Below, in pieces: positions 45,167-54,784 of a stretch of DNA of 64,000 nucleotides (position 1 is the stretch's first letter; each line of letters begins with the position of its first letter). Under the pieces are notes generated by a model. The model saw only the letters and a program-made list of their open reading frames with translations. It was not told the DNA's origin and ran no database searches. This stretch comes from Paenibacillus sp. HB172176 (lineage in GTDB: Bacteria > Bacillota > Bacilli > Paenibacillales > Paenibacillaceae), in contig NZ_JAATHD010000002.1 in NCBI RefSeq assembly GCF_011947265.1, positions 434,001 to 498,000 of the forward strand, read 5' to 3'. Made by a program: the position numbers and the translations under genes.

Positions 45167-46006
45167 ATGAATGTTGGATTTATCGGAACGGGCTCAATGG
45201 GAAGCTTGCTTATCGAAGCATTTGTCGCATCAGGTGCCATGTCGCCTTCAGAGATTACGATCAGCAATCGCACCTTCTCCAAAGCGCAAGCGCTGGCCTC
45301 CCGGTATCCCGGCATGAGGGCCGAATATACGAATGCGGAAGCTGCCAGGAATAACGATATCATCTTCTTGTGCGTGAAGCCGCACGAGTTCTTTCAAGTC
45401 ACTGCCGATATTAAGTCCGTTCTTCGGGCCGATCAAATCATTGTGTCCATAACAAGCCCCGTGCTCCTCTCGCATCTCGAAGGCGAGCTTCCATGCAAAG
45501 TCGCCAAGGTAATCCCCAGCATCACCAATCTGGTATGGAGCGGAGCGGCCTTGTGCATGTATGGAGAGCGGATGCAGGAGAAAGATAAAAAGAAGCTTGA
45601 AGCTCTCTTCACCCATATTAGCGAACCGCTGCGCATCGACGAGAGCTATACGCGCATCGTGTCCGATTTGTCGAGCTGCGGCCCGGCTTTCATCGCTTTC
45701 CTGCTGCAGCAATTCATCGAAGCAGCCGTGGAGGAAACGGGCATCCCGTTCGAAACCGCGCAGCAAGTGGCGGGCAATATGCTGCTCGGTACGGGCCTCT
45801 TGCTTACGGAAGGCGGCATGACCGCCGAGGAGGTTCAAGCTCGGGTAGCTGTGCCTGGCGGCATCACGGCCAAAGCGCTTCAATTGCTGAGCCGCGAAAC
45901 CGACGGCATCTTCAATCAGCTTATCCGCACGACCCATGCCAAATATCGCGAGGATCTCATCAAGGTTACGACCGCTTTTTGCGGCGAAGAGGTGAACGGA
46001 CAATAG
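45167..46006 (+). CDS. comER: late competence protein ComER (P5CR family)
   Basis: 279 residues of the pyrroline-5-carboxylate reductase family. The NADP-binding start is MNVGFIGTGSMGSLL, and later blocks are IIFLCVKPHEF, SCGPAFIAFLLQ and VAVPGGITAKALQLL. Divergent orientation from comEA is the comER hallmark. ATG 45167 has GGAGGG six bases upstream. Whether it still makes proline is unknown; comER is not needed for competence in B. subtilis. Confidence 0.93.
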   Translation: MNVGFIGTGSMGSLLIEAFVASGAMSPSEITISNRTFSKAQALASRYPGMRAEYTNAEAARNNDIIFLCVKPHEFFQVTADIKSVLRADQIIVSITSPVLLSHLEGELPCKVAKVIPSITNLVWSGAALCMYGERMQEKDKKKLEALFTHISEPLRIDESYTRIVSDLSSCGPAFIAFLLQQFIEAAVEETGIPFETAQQVAGNMLLGTGLLLTEGGMTAEEVQARVAVPGGITAKALQLLSRETDGIFNQLIRTTHAKYREDLIKVTTAFCGEEVNGQ

Positions 46007-46036
46007 CTGTTCTTCAGCTAAAGCCCGTTCACCTCT
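45989..46036. terminator. convergent hairpin between comER and leuS
   Basis: GAGGTGAACGG (about 45990-46000) pairs with CCGTTCACCTC (about 46026-46036), and the inner AGCTG pairs with CAGCT. The left arm lies inside the comER coding end. No clear T run on either side. It could serve both convergent genes. Confidence 0.5.
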
Positions 46037-46048
46037 TCGTTCCCACCT

Positions 46049-48493
46049 TTAATTGGCCACGATGTTGACCAGCTTGCCTTTCACGGCGATGACCTTGCGG
46101 ACGGTCTTGCCCGCGATCAGCTCCTGAACCTTCTCCAGCTCCTTCGCCATCGCTTCCATCGCTTCCTGGCTCATATCGGCCGCGATGGATACGCGTTCGA
46201 CGATTTTGCCATTCACCTGCACGACGATCTCCACCTCTTGATCGACCGTCCACGCCTCTTCGAAGGTCGGCCAAGCCGCATAGCTGATTTCCTCCGAGCT
46301 TCCAACTCTCTCCCAAAGCTCTTCCGCGATATGCGGCGCGATTGGCGAGAGCAGCTGCAGAAACTCCGTCATCGCCTTCTTCGGAAGAACCTCGGTTTTG
46401 TAAGCTTCGTTTACGAAAATCATCAACTGGCTAATGACGGTGTTGAACCGCAAATTCTCGTAATCATCCGTCATCTTCTTAATGGAACGATGCCAAACGC
46501 GCTTGAAGGCGTCGCTTGTACCTTCCTCGCTGTCGCTTATTCTGGCATTCAGGCTTCCATCCTCCCCAATGAACAACCGCCAGACGCGGGCCAGGAAGCG
46601 GTAGCTGCCTTCCACGCCGTTCTCGTTCCAAGGCTTCGTCGCTTCCAGCGGGCCCATGAACATCTCGTACATCCGAAGCGTATCGGCGCCGAATTCGTTC
46701 ACGATCTCATCCGGATTGATGACGTTGCCGCGAGATTTGGACATCTTCTCGTTGTTCGTGCCGAGGATCATGCCTTGATTGACCAGCTTGTGGAACGGCT
46801 CCTTCGTGTTCACGACGCCCATGTCGTACAGCACCTTATGCCAGAAGCGAGCGTACAGCAAATGCAGTACGGCATGCTCGGCGCCGCCGATATAGAGATC
46901 GACCGGCAGCCATTCCTTCTGCTTCTTCGGCGAGCAAATTTCCTTGTCGTTCTTCGGATCGATGAAACGAAGATAATACCAGCAGCTGCCTGCCCATTGC
47001 GGCATTGTATTCGTTTCCCGCCGCGCCTTCATCCCCGTCTCAGGATCAACCGTATTCACCCAATCCGTCACGTTCGCAAGCGGAGATTCCCCCGTTCCGG
47101 ACGGCTTGATGGCGTCCACATCCGGGAGGAGAAGCGGAAGCTGGTCCTCCCCCACCGTCTTCATCGAGCCGTCTTCCAGATGCAGGATCGGAATCGGCTC
47201 GCCCCAGTAGCGCTGGCGGCTGAACAGCCAGTCGCGCAAACGATAGGTGACCTTTCCTTTTCCTTTGCCGGAAGCGGTCAAGGAATCGATCATAGTCTTA
47301 ATCGCCTCTTCGTTGTTCAAGCCGTTGAGCAGCTCGGAATTCACATGAGGACCGTCGCCCGCATAGGCTTCCTTCGAAATATCGCCGCCTTCAACGACCT
47401 CGATAATTGGAAGCTCGAATTGCTTCGCGAATTCCCAGTCCCTGGCGTCATGGCCTGGAACGGCCATAATCGCCCCCGTACCGTAACCTGCAAGCACATA
47501 ATCGGCAATCCAGATCGGCGTCTTCGCGCCGTTCACCGGATTAATCGCGTACGCGCCGGTGAATACGCCGCTCTTCTCCTTGGCCAAATCCGTCCGCTCG
47601 AGATCGCTCTTGCGCGCGGCCGCTTCCTGATAAGCCTCGACCGCATGGCGCTGCTCCGCTGTCGCTATTTTTGCCACCAGCTCATGCTCGGGAGCAAGCA
47701 CGCAATACGTTGCGCCGAACAACGTGTCCGGACGCGTTGTGAACACGACCAGCGACTCGTCATGCCCGTCGATCTCGAACGTGACTTCCGCTCCCGTCGA
47801 CTTGCCGATCCAGTTGCGCTGCATATCCTTAATGCTTTCCGACCAATCCAGCTCCTCCAGGTCCTCTAGCAAACGCTCCGCGTATTCCGTAATGCGAAGA
47901 ATCCATTGACGCATCGGCTTGCGGATGACCGGATGACCGCCGCGCTCGCTCTTGCCGTCGATGACCTCTTCGTTAGCCAGCACCGTGCCAAGCGCCGGAC
48001 ACCAGTTCACCGGAACCTCGGCCACATAAGCGAGGCCGCGCTTGTAGAGCTGGATGAAAATCCATTGCGTCCATTTATAATAGTCAGGATCCGTCGTGCT
48101 GAACTCGCGGTCCCAGTCGTACGAGAAGCCGAGCGATTTGATTTGACGGCGGAAATTATCGATATTTTTGAACGTAATATCACGCGGATGCTGTCCCGTG
48201 TCCAGCGCATGCTGCTCCGCCGGAAGGCCGAAGGCGTCCCAGCCCATCGGATGCAGAACGTTGTAGCCTCTCATCCGCTTGTAACGGGACATAATATCGG
48301 TCGCGGTATAACCCTCCGGATGTCCGACATGGAGACCCGCTCCCGACGGATACGGGAACATATCCAGCGCGTAAAATTTCGGTTTCCCGCTCTCTTCCTT
48401 CGTGCAGAATGTCTTACTCTCATCCCATTTTTGCTGCCATTTCGGCTCGATTACTCTCGGCTCGTAGCCATGTCTCTGCTGCTCCTGACTCAT
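46049..48493 (-). CDS. leuS: leucyl-tRNA synthetase
   Basis: 814 residues, bacterial type. Class I signatures are [15 protein letters not shown] (HIGH-like) and KMSKSRGNV (KMSKS). The editing domain carries [12 protein letters not shown] and VPGHDARD. It charges tRNA-Leu and removes wrongly attached amino acids. The ATG 48491-48493 has AGGAGG upstream. It is controlled by a T-box leader starting about 340 bases upstream. Confidence 0.99.
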   Translation of the reverse strand: MSQEQQRHGYEPRVIEPKWQQKWDESKTFCTKEESGKPKFYALDMFPYPSGAGLHVGHPEGYTATDIMSRYKRMRGYNVLHPMGWDAFGLPAEQHALDTGQHPRDITFKNIDNFRRQIKSLGFSYDWDREFSTTDPDYYKWTQWIFIQLYKRGLAYVAEVPVNWCPALGTVLANEEVIDGKSERGGHPVIRKPMRQWILRITEYAERLLEDLEELDWSESIKDMQRNWIGKSTGAEVTFEIDGHDESLVVFTTRPDTLFGATYCVLAPEHELVAKIATAEQRHAVEAYQEAAARKSDLERTDLAKEKSGVFTGAYAINPVNGAKTPIWIADYVLAGYGTGAIMAVPGHDARDWEFAKQFELPIIEVVEGGDISKEAYAGDGPHVNSELLNGLNNEEAIKTMIDSLTASGKGKGKVTYRLRDWLFSRQRYWGEPIPILHLEDGSMKTVGEDQLPLLLPDVDAIKPSGTGESPLANVTDWVNTVDPETGMKARRETNTMPQWAGSCWYYLRFIDPKNDKEICSPKKQKEWLPVDLYIGGAEHAVLHLLYARFWHKVLYDMGVVNTKEPFHKLVNQGMILGTNNEKMSKSRGNVINPDEIVNEFGADTLRMYEMFMGPLEATKPWNENGVEGSYRFLARVWRLFIGEDGSLNARISDSEEGTSDAFKRVWHRSIKKMTDDYENLRFNTVISQLMIFVNEAYKTEVLPKKAMTEFLQLLSPIAPHIAEELWERVGSSEEISYAAWPTFEEAWTVDQEVEIVVQVNGKIVERVSIAADMSQEAMEAMAKELEKVQELIAGKTVRKVIAVKGKLVNIVAN

Positions 48494-48545
48494 TTCAACA
48501 TCCTCCTAATCGGCTTTCCAATCTCCACATTGGCTCCAGAATACA

Positions 48546-48830
48546 ACAAAACCTCCCGCCCCCAGCGATTAACGCTAGGGACGAGAGGTCATTCTCCCGT
48601 GGTACCACCCTAGTTAGCGAAGAGCATGCTTTGTCTTCACTCACTTGACGCCTATATCGCAGGCTATGCGGTGCGTTTGACCCATCCATTATTGCCAAGC
48701 ATGGTTTCGCGCACTGCTCGGAGGCGAGATTTCTTGTACGCAAGGTCCGGCTTGCACCAACCGCCGGCTCTCTAATCCTTGTCTAGCAAGAAAATTCCTC
48801 TTCATCGCATTGGATTAAAATAAATAATTA
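48546..48830 (-). promoter_or_regulatory. T-box leader of leuS
   Basis: On the minus strand the antiterminator sequence AGGGTGGTACCACGGG (complement of 48596-48611) is perfect. The competing terminator has arms around 48546-48589, followed by TTTTGTT. Stem I shows the AGAGAGCCGG and GGTTGGTGCAAGCCGG blocks, with the conserved GGTTGGTG loop. A CTC in the specifier area (complement of about 48724-48730) fits leucine. Uncharged tRNA-Leu should stabilise antitermination and raise leuS expression. Confidence 0.93.
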
Positions 48831-48836
48831 CCTGTG

Positions 48837-48866
48837 ATTATATAAGTTTTCCATCGTAGATGTCAA
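48837..48866 (-). promoter_or_regulatory. SigmaA promoter of the leuS leader
   Basis: On the minus strand TTGACA (complement of 48861-48866), an 18-base spacer and TATAAT (complement of 48837-48842). Both hexamers are perfect. Transcription would begin about 48830, upstream of stem I of the T-box. Confidence 0.85.
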
Positions 48867-48904
48867 GCCGCAGAATTCGACTGCCATGCCGCGCCTGCCA
48901 CTTG

Positions 48905-49699
48905 TCAGCCCGGCGTCTGAAGCTCCTCCGTCGTCTTCACCCGATACCAGTTGTCGTACAGCTCCCGAAAGCCGAATTTGTCATAGAGTCGATTGGCAGC
49001 CGCATTCGATTTGACAACCAGCAAGTAGCTTTGCCGGGCTCCCTCCCGCCTTGCCCAATCGAGCAGAAGCCTCATTATCTGCTCTCCGAAACCTCTCCCG
49101 CGGCAATCCCGGTCCGTCACAATATCGTACAAACCCGCCCAGCCCGCTTCCATAACGGCAACGCCGCAGGCGACGGGCTTGCCCCCTTCGCGCAGCATAA
49201 TGAAGGCTTTCTTAAGCGGAATTCCCGCCAATATCCGGCGCTTCGTCTCAAGCTGGCCGGACTGCAAATGCTGCATGCCGCTGCCGCCGATCGCCTTCAG
49301 CCATTCCTCCGTCGGCTCCGGCGTCAGCGAATAATCGAAGCCCTGCAACAAGACAGGCTCCGCGAGCCTGGACAAATCCGCCGATTTGACGAGCGTGTGA
49401 TCCAGCTTGCGGTACGCGCGCCTCTCCAACTGCTCATCGAGCCTCAATCCGTCCGCGAAGGAGGTGATTTTGAATACCGGTGTTTGACCTCGGCTTTCAT
49501 AGAACTGCTCGCAATAAGCGATTTTATCCTCCAGTCTGATCGCCCCTTGATGAAGAACGCTCACCGAATTCGAGCGTTTCGTATAGCCTTCGGCAAGCCG
49601 CAGGAGCCAGCCGTCATAGTGAACGGTCTGCAGCGCGGGCCAGCCGTTCAAGCTCATTTCTTCAATTCTTCTGTGTGTATTCATCTCTTCCTCCGTCAT
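48905..49699 (-). CDS. GNAT family N-acetyltransferase
   Basis: 264 residues from ATG 49697-49699 (MTEEEMNTHRRIEEMS), with GGAGG seven bases upstream. The C-terminal GNAT core carries GLYDIVTDRDCRGRGFGEQIM (acetyl-CoA loop RGRGFG) and SNAAANRLYDKFGFRELY. The N-terminal half (LNGWPALQTVHYDGWLLRLAEGYTKRSNSV) is a domain typical of a two-domain GNAT family in Bacillales. Substrate unknown. It follows the YneQ-like gene by 16 bases. Confidence 0.85.
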   Translation of the reverse strand: MTEEEMNTHRRIEEMSLNGWPALQTVHYDGWLLRLAEGYTKRSNSVSVLHQGAIRLEDKIAYCEQFYESRGQTPVFKITSFADGLRLDEQLERRAYRKLDHTLVKSADLSRLAEPVLLQGFDYSLTPEPTEEWLKAIGGSGMQHLQSGQLETKRRILAGIPLKKAFIMLREGGKPVACGVAVMEAGWAGLYDIVTDRDCRGRGFGEQIMRLLLDWARREGARQSYLLVVKSNAAANRLYDKFGFRELYDNWYRVKTTEELQTPG

Positions 49700-49715
49700 C
49701 CAATTGCCTCCGCTA

Positions 49716-50063
49716 CTACTCCTGCCGTTCTTCCTGGGACATGTTGGCATACACGCCCTGGCCGCCTAAGCCGAAACGCTCCAAATGCTCCATTAACCCT
49801 TCCTTCTCAAGCACCTCGATTTGCTTGGCGCCGAACAGGTCATAATGAGGAAATTCCGCGCGGGAATGAATGAACCGCGGATCCAGCCCATACCGTTCTC
49901 CCCAGCGGACAAGCCTGTCGCGATCCGCGCAGCCAGCCTTCGTAACCGTGCGCATGAAGGGAAATCTCTCGTCAAGCCAATAATGGGTCAGGAAGGCGAT
50001 CTCTCCCCGTCTGACCGTTTCCTTCCATCGCCCGAGCTCGCCTCGGTCAATGCCGAAGGCCAT
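49716..50063 (-). CDS. YneQ-like uncharacterised protein
   Basis: 115 residues: MAFGIDRGELGRWKETVRRG, FLTHYWLDERFPFMRTVTKAGC and IHSRAEFPHYDLFGAKQ. This pattern resembles the short Bacillales family that includes B. subtilis YneQ, as I recall it. Function unknown. The ATG overlaps the ywbE stop by one base (TGATG), so the two are coupled. Confidence 0.75.
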   Translation of the reverse strand: MAFGIDRGELGRWKETVRRGEIAFLTHYWLDERFPFMRTVTKAGCADRDRLVRWGERYGLDPRFIHSRAEFPHYDLFGAKQIEVLEKEGLMEHLERFGLGGQGVYANMSQEERQE

Positions 50064-50257
50064 CAGGACAAAATCTCTTTCACGCGGCCGACGGCGCCAT
50101 CTGCGAGTCTGACCTTAATGCCATGCGGATGCTGGGGAGAATTGGTCAAAATATCCTTAACAACGCCTTGGGTCAGCTTGCCGGTACGCTGATCCTGCTT
50201 CAGCACGATTTTGACCTCCTGGCCCGGTTTTATCGCTGATCGTAATGTTCCGTTCAT
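50063..50257 (-). CDS. ywbE: YwbE family protein
   Basis: 64 residues, nearly all conserved YwbE sequence: IKPGQEVKIVLKQDQRTGKL, GVVKDILTNSPQHPHGIKVRL and GRVKEIL. It is a small, probably beta-rich protein of unknown function. ATG 50255-50257 has GGAAGG upstream. It heads a three-gene minus-strand run (ywbE, YneQ-like, GNAT). Confidence 0.9.
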   Translation of the reverse strand: MNGTLRSAIKPGQEVKIVLKQDQRTGKLTQGVVKDILTNSPQHPHGIKVRLADGAVGRVKEILS

Positions 50258-50386
50258 CGGTTCTACCTTCCTTTATCCCTTTGATGTTGGCAATAGCATA
50301 GCATATGCAAATCGAAGATGCACATCCCCATCACAACTGTTATACTTAGCTTCAAACGATATCGACGAAATGAGGAAAATTCACGC

Positions 50387-52063
50387 ATGTCAACCGCATT
50401 TTCCGCTCTCGGCATCTCCCGGGAGCTTCTCCACTTATTGCAACAGAACGGAATCCAGGAGCCGACCCCCGTTCAGCGCCAGACTATACCTCTGCTTCTG
50501 AAGGGTCAGGATGTCATTGCCCAGGCGCAGACCGGCACAGGCAAGACGCTTGCCTTCGCGTTGCCGATTCTTGAGAAGATCGATGTAAACAAGGATCAGG
50601 TTCAGGCGCTGATTCTGACGCCGACCCGCGAGCTTGCGATCCAGATTACAACCGAAATGAAGAAGCTCGCTCCCGCGGTCGGAGCGAATATCCTGGCTGC
50701 TTACGGCGGGCAGGATGTGGACGCCCAAATTCGCAAGCTGAAGAACGCGCCGCATGTAGTCGTCGCGACGCCGGGCAGATTGATCGATCATATGAATCGT
50801 CAGACCATTAATCTTGGCAAGCTCTCCATGCTGGTGCTCGATGAGGCGGATCAGATGCTGCATATGGGCTTCCTGCCGGAGGTCGAGAGCATTATTGCAA
50901 GCACGCCGCGCTCCCGCCAAACGCTGCTGTTCTCAGCTACGATTCCCGATCCTATTCGGCGGCTCGGCAGCGAATATATGAACGCGCCGGCGGATGTGCA
51001 AATACGCAGCAACAACGTGACGCTGGACAGCATCGAGCAGTTCGTCGTCGAGACGACGGATCGCGGCAAGCAGCGCGCCCTTATTGCTTTGCTCGGCAGA
51101 CAGCGTCCCTATCTTGCCGTTATCTTCTGCCGTACCAAGGTACGCGCGAAGAAGCTGAACGAAGCGCTTCAGGATTTCGGCTTCCAATCGGACGAGCTGC
51201 ACGGCGATCTGACTCAGGCAAAGCGCGAGCAGGTGATGAAGCGATTCCGCGACGCGAAGCTTCAAATGCTGGTCGCTACGGATGTCGCCGCGCGCGGACT
51301 CGATGTGGAAGGCGTTACACATGTATATAATTACGACACGCCGCAGGATGCCGAGCTGTATATACATCGCATTGGCCGGACAGGCCGTGCAGGACAGCAA
51401 GGAATGGCGATTACGCTTGCCACTCCCTATGACAAATCCAAGCTGGAGGCTGTGGAGCAAGGCATCAACGCCAGGCTCGCAAGACGAAGCATCGATGAGG
51501 ACGGCAATCTAAGCGCCTCGGCATCGAGCGTGACCAGAAGCAAGTCCTCCGGACGGGACGTTTCGCCTCGCAGCGGCGGCAGAAGCTCAGGCAATGAGGG
51601 GCAGGGACGCGGCAAAACCCGCGAAGGCGGCAGACGCGGCGAGGGCGGTCGCGGCAGAAGCGGAGCTCGGGAGAAGGACGGCTCGCGAGGCGGCCAAGGA
51701 CGAGGACGAGGCGGCGAGGCGCCGGCAGGCCGCCGAGGTCGAGAGCAAGCTGGCGGAAGAAGCTCGGGACGCAGCGAAGAGCGCGCATACGCAAGCGGCA
51801 CAGGAGCGCAGGAGTCATCGGAGCGGAAGCCGTCCCGCGCTGCCGGCAAGGCGGCCGGCGCGCCAAGCAATCCTTGGGAAGCGGCAGCGGAAGCCAATGC
51901 TCGCAGAAGCGCGAGCGGGAACGGGGGACGCGGTCAAGGCGGCGGACGCAAGAATGCCGGCAACGGACGCGGAGGAGATTCCGGCAGAGGAAGAGCTCGA
52001 GGCGACGGCGGGAGCGGAAGACGCGGCCAAGCACCAGGTCGCGGCAAAGGCAGGAGCAGATAA
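50387..52063 (+). CDS. DEAD-box ATP-dependent RNA helicase
   Basis: 558 residues from ATG 50387, with GAGG 11 bases upstream. The helicase core has the Q motif (GIQEPTPVQRQTIP), AQTGTGKT, PTRELAIQ, VLDEADQML, LFSATIP, ATDVAARGLDVEGV and HRIGRTGRAG. The final 170 residues are a disordered Arg/Gly/Ser tail with many RGG and GRG repeats, which bind RNA nonspecifically. CshA/DeaD-type helicases remodel rRNA and mRNA, mainly in the cold. The tail is longer and more Gly-rich than in B. subtilis CshA. I do not assign a firm symbol. Confidence 0.93.
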   Translation: MSTAFSALGISRELLHLLQQNGIQEPTPVQRQTIPLLLKGQDVIAQAQTGTGKTLAFALPILEKIDVNKDQVQALILTPTRELAIQITTEMKKLAPAVGANILAAYGGQDVDAQIRKLKNAPHVVVATPGRLIDHMNRQTINLGKLSMLVLDEADQMLHMGFLPEVESIIASTPRSRQTLLFSATIPDPIRRLGSEYMNAPADVQIRSNNVTLDSIEQFVVETTDRGKQRALIALLGRQRPYLAVIFCRTKVRAKKLNEALQDFGFQSDELHGDLTQAKREQVMKRFRDAKLQMLVATDVAARGLDVEGVTHVYNYDTPQDAELYIHRIGRTGRAGQQGMAITLATPYDKSKLEAVEQGINARLARRSIDEDGNLSASASSVTRSKSSGRDVSPRSGGRSSGNEGQGRGKTREGGRRGEGGRGRSGAREKDGSRGGQGRGRGGEAPAGRRGREQAGGRSSGRSEERAYASGTGAQESSERKPSRAAGKAAGAPSNPWEAAAEANARRSASGNGGRGQGGGRKNAGNGRGGDSGRGRARGDGGSGRRGQAPGRGKGRSR

Positions 52064-52129
52064 ATCGCTTATCCTTCACCTGCCGTGATCTGCACAGCCC
52101 AAATCCTCCGAACCAAGACAGATGTCCAA

Positions 52130-52156
52130 ACCAAATTGGACAGATCACATACAATA
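52130..52156 (+). promoter_or_regulatory. SigmaK-type promoter for the YjcZ-like peptide
   Basis: AC at 52130-52131, 16 bases, then CATACAATA at 52148-52156. It fits the SigmaK consensus AC-N16/17-CATANNNTA; the -10 block also fits SigmaE. It is about 78 bases before the start of the small gene. Confidence 0.6.
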
Positions 52157-52234
52157 CTGTATACCGATTGCGGGAACCCGAGCATTCATCCCAACCTCTC
52201 CAATCGGCAAATATCTGTCTGGGGGGAAATTAGC

Positions 52235-52324
52235 ATGTCATATGCACATGGAGGCTACACGACGACAGGTGTTATCTTGGTTCTGTTTATACTTCTGGTA
52301 ATTGTAACAAGAACTTTTCTGTAA
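52235..52324 (+). CDS. YjcZ-like sporulation peptide
   Basis: 29 residues: MSYAHGGYTTT then a hydrophobic segment GVILVLFILLVIVTRTFL. The N-terminal Gly/Tyr/His run and the VLFILLVIV hydrophobic core match the YjcZ family of tiny sporulation membrane peptides. The ATG follows a GGGGGG site by 8 bases. A SigmaK-type promoter precedes it and a terminator follows, so it is a single-gene unit, probably made late in the mother cell. Confidence 0.8.
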   Translation: MSYAHGGYTTTGVILVLFILLVIVTRTFL

Positions 52325-52354
52325 TAGACAAGATTTGCACCTATATGAGAGAGA

Positions 52355-52387
52355 AAACCGCCTGAAGCATCCGCTTCGGCGGTTTTT
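52355..52387 (+). terminator. terminator of the YjcZ-like gene
   Basis: AAACCGCC (52355-52362) pairs with GGCGGTTT (52378-52385), and GAAGC pairs with GCTTC inside, followed by TTTTT. A compact Rho-independent terminator 30 bases past the stop. Confidence 0.9.
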
Positions 52388-52446
52388 CCTATTTATTACG
52401 GAATTAAAGATTCCCGCCGTCCATTCATGTGAATGGTAACAGCTTA

Positions 52447-53196
52447 TTAGGGTCTATTGCCTCGATGCGATCGAAGAAGCTCCACCTCGGCCTCGTCAAG
52501 CTCCCGATACTCGCCTTCGGCAAGCTGCGAATCAAGCTGCAATGGTCCCATGGCGATCCGCTTCAGATGGACAACCTGCTTGCCGACTGCTTCGAACATT
52601 CGCTTCACCTGATGAAACTTGCCTTCCCGAATTGTCAGTCGAATCGAAGAATACGCTTCTCCGTCCTCCAATGTATTCTCCAGCACATCCAGCTCCGCAG
52701 GCAGAGTGACGTAACCGTCATCGAGCGTTACGCCCGCTTGGAATGCGTCCCGATCCGCTTGGCCTACTTCGCCGTGAACCCGCGCCTCATAGAGCTTGTC
52801 GACATGCTTGCGCGGCGACAGAAGCTCATGTGCGAGCTGCCCGTCATTGGTGAGCAGCAGCAGGCCGACCGTATCCTTATCGAGTCTTCCCACGGGGAAG
52901 GGGCTAAGAACACGGTCGTTCGAAGCCAACAAATCAATCACGGTCCTGTCGCGCTCGTCTTCCGTTGCCGACAAGACTCCGGGAGGCTTGTTCATCATGA
53001 GATAGATCCAGGCCTGATAACGCACCTCCTCCCCTTCATAGCTAATGATCTGTTCCTCCGGATGAACAATCAACCCGCTATCCTTGATCATCTTGCCGTC
53101 AACAGACACTTTGCCCTGCTTGACCGCCCTCTTAATCTCGCTTCTTGTGCCAATGCCCATATTCGCCAGCAGCTTGTCTACGCGCAATCTCTCCAT
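52447..53196 (-). CDS. RsuA-type 16S rRNA pseudouridine synthase
   Basis: 249 residues. An S4 RNA-binding domain at the start (MERLRVDKLLANMGIGTRSE) is followed by the pseudouridine synthase domain, with the catalytic aspartate in PVGRLDKDTVGLLLLTNDG and the motif VHLKRIAMGPLQL. RsuA makes pseudouridine at position 516 of 16S rRNA. The ATG 53194-53196 has GGAGG about 12 bases upstream, inside the end of the upstream methyltransferase gene. Confidence 0.92.
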   Translation of the reverse strand: MERLRVDKLLANMGIGTRSEIKRAVKQGKVSVDGKMIKDSGLIVHPEEQIISYEGEEVRYQAWIYLMMNKPPGVLSATEDERDRTVIDLLASNDRVLSPFPVGRLDKDTVGLLLLTNDGQLAHELLSPRKHVDKLYEARVHGEVGQADRDAFQAGVTLDDGYVTLPAELDVLENTLEDGEAYSSIRLTIREGKFHQVKRMFEAVGKQVVHLKRIAMGPLQLDSQLAEGEYRELDEAEVELLRSHRGNRP

Positions 53197-53199
53197 AGA

Positions 53200-54732
53200 C
53201 TATAATCGCCTCCAGCCTGTCGATAATTCATTCTTAAGCATATCACCCGCAAGCTTCCCCCATCCAAGCGGGAATCCGTCCACGCATACAAGGACGTAGC
53301 CATTTGGCTTCCCCTCCCCGTTCGTGCGCAGCTCGGATTCTTTCACGAACAAGGTCTCCCCTCTCAAATAACGGTCAATCTCCTCCGTTCCGGACCGCCA
53401 ATTCACCGTTCTTGACGCCTCATCCAGCTTAAGTCCCATTGCCAGCGCTTGCGACGGAACGAATCTGCCGTTTCGCGCTTCTCCCGCATACCAGCCCGCT
53501 CGGTTGACGCGCAGTCCATCCAGGGGAGGCAAGCCCGGCGGCTGCAGGAACAGTTTGCTGCCATACCATATGGGAACGGAAGCCTTCGCCATGTCAACGG
53601 AAAGCTTCAAATTTTCTTCCGCGAACGCTTTCCAGATCAGATCAGGATTGCTGGCAACAGCTTGCTTCACAACCTCTCTAACGCGTTTGTTGCCCTTCTT
53701 CTTTCTTGAATCAACCTGTCGCTGCTCCATCTTCAGCATCGCATCTTCACTTGATGCGTTCCAGCTTTCATTCTTAAGGGCAGAGACCGCCGCTCCCGCT
53801 TCCTTCCTGAGCACCGCGACATAATGGCCTTCGCCTTCAACCCGATGCGGCCATACTCGAACCGTGCCTCGCAGGCTGTTCCTTATACGCTTTTCAAACT
53901 TTTCCCCGGCCTCCGTCAACCATTCCGGATGACCGCTATCCAGTCCATGTCGCTGCTGCATCGGCTCTATGTGAAATTCGGGATGCTCGGATAGAAAGAC
54001 TGCAATCTGATCCTCATTCTCCTCCGGCGAGAAGGTGCAGGTCGAATAGACGAGCAAGCCCCCTGGAGCGAGCATAACCGCCGCATCTTCCAGAATGGTG
54101 CGTTGCATAGTTGAACAAACCTCTACCGAATGCTTCTCCCAAGAGGCCGCCATGCTCTCTTCCTTCCTGAACATGCCTTCTCCGGAGCATGGAGCGTCTA
54201 CGAGAATCCGATCGAAATATTGAGAAAAGACAGATTTAAGAGCCGACGGCTCTTCATTCGTTATGACAGCATTTCTGACGCCGGCAAGCTCAATGTTTTT
54301 GGCAAGCGCCTTCGTTCGTTCAGCCGCATTGTCATTCGCAACCAGAACGCCGTCTCCGAGCAGCTTCCCTGCAATCTGCGTAGATTTCCCGCCAGGAGCC
54401 GCACAGAGATCCAGAACGCGATGACCCGGCCTGACATCCAGCAATTCGACAGGCAGCATAGCGCTCGGCTCCTGAATATAGTACAAGCCGGCGTGGTAAT
54501 GGGGATGCTTGCCCGGCCGATCTCCCTCCTCGTAGTAGAAGCCGCTGTCTGTCCATGGAATCTCGCGAAGCTTATTCATCGGCGTCAGCGCCCTCCACTC
54601 AGCCGGACTAAGCTTTAGCGGATTTACTCGGATTCCAAATACGCGCGGCGCTTCATACGAAGCGAGGAACGCCTCATATTCGTTTCGAAGCAGAGCTTTC
54701 ATTTTTTCCAGAAACTTGGAGGGTAATTTCAT
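53200..54732 (-). CDS. RsmB/NOP-type rRNA cytosine-C5 methyltransferase (RsmF-like)
   Basis: 510 residues from ATG 54730-54732 (MKLPSKFLEKMKALL), with AAGGAG six bases upstream. The SAM site is LDLCAAPGGKSTQIAGKL, and the two cysteines of the family are in VDAPCSGEGMFRK and YSTCTFSPEENE. A C-terminal RsmF-like domain (residues about 330-510) closes it (LRVNRAGWYAGEARNGRF). It makes 5-methylcytosine in rRNA. It precedes the RsuA-like gene by 3 bases, forming an rRNA-modification pair. Confidence 0.92.
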   Translation of the reverse strand: MKLPSKFLEKMKALLRNEYEAFLASYEAPRVFGIRVNPLKLSPAEWRALTPMNKLREIPWTDSGFYYEEGDRPGKHPHYHAGLYYIQEPSAMLPVELLDVRPGHRVLDLCAAPGGKSTQIAGKLLGDGVLVANDNAAERTKALAKNIELAGVRNAVITNEEPSALKSVFSQYFDRILVDAPCSGEGMFRKEESMAASWEKHSVEVCSTMQRTILEDAAVMLAPGGLLVYSTCTFSPEENEDQIAVFLSEHPEFHIEPMQQRHGLDSGHPEWLTEAGEKFEKRIRNSLRGTVRVWPHRVEGEGHYVAVLRKEAGAAVSALKNESWNASSEDAMLKMEQRQVDSRKKKGNKRVREVVKQAVASNPDLIWKAFAEENLKLSVDMAKASVPIWYGSKLFLQPPGLPPLDGLRVNRAGWYAGEARNGRFVPSQALAMGLKLDEASRTVNWRSGTEEIDRYLRGETLFVKESELRTNGEGKPNGYVLVCVDGFPLGWGKLAGDMLKNELSTGWRRL

Positions 54733-54784
54733 TTCATTCTCCTTGATTAGCAACAATTATACTAGATTCATTCCATATCACTCG

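Noticed and set aside
46238..47869. 543-residue plus-strand open frame
   Set aside because: Antisense shadow of leuS, which has intact HIGH and KMSKS motifs.
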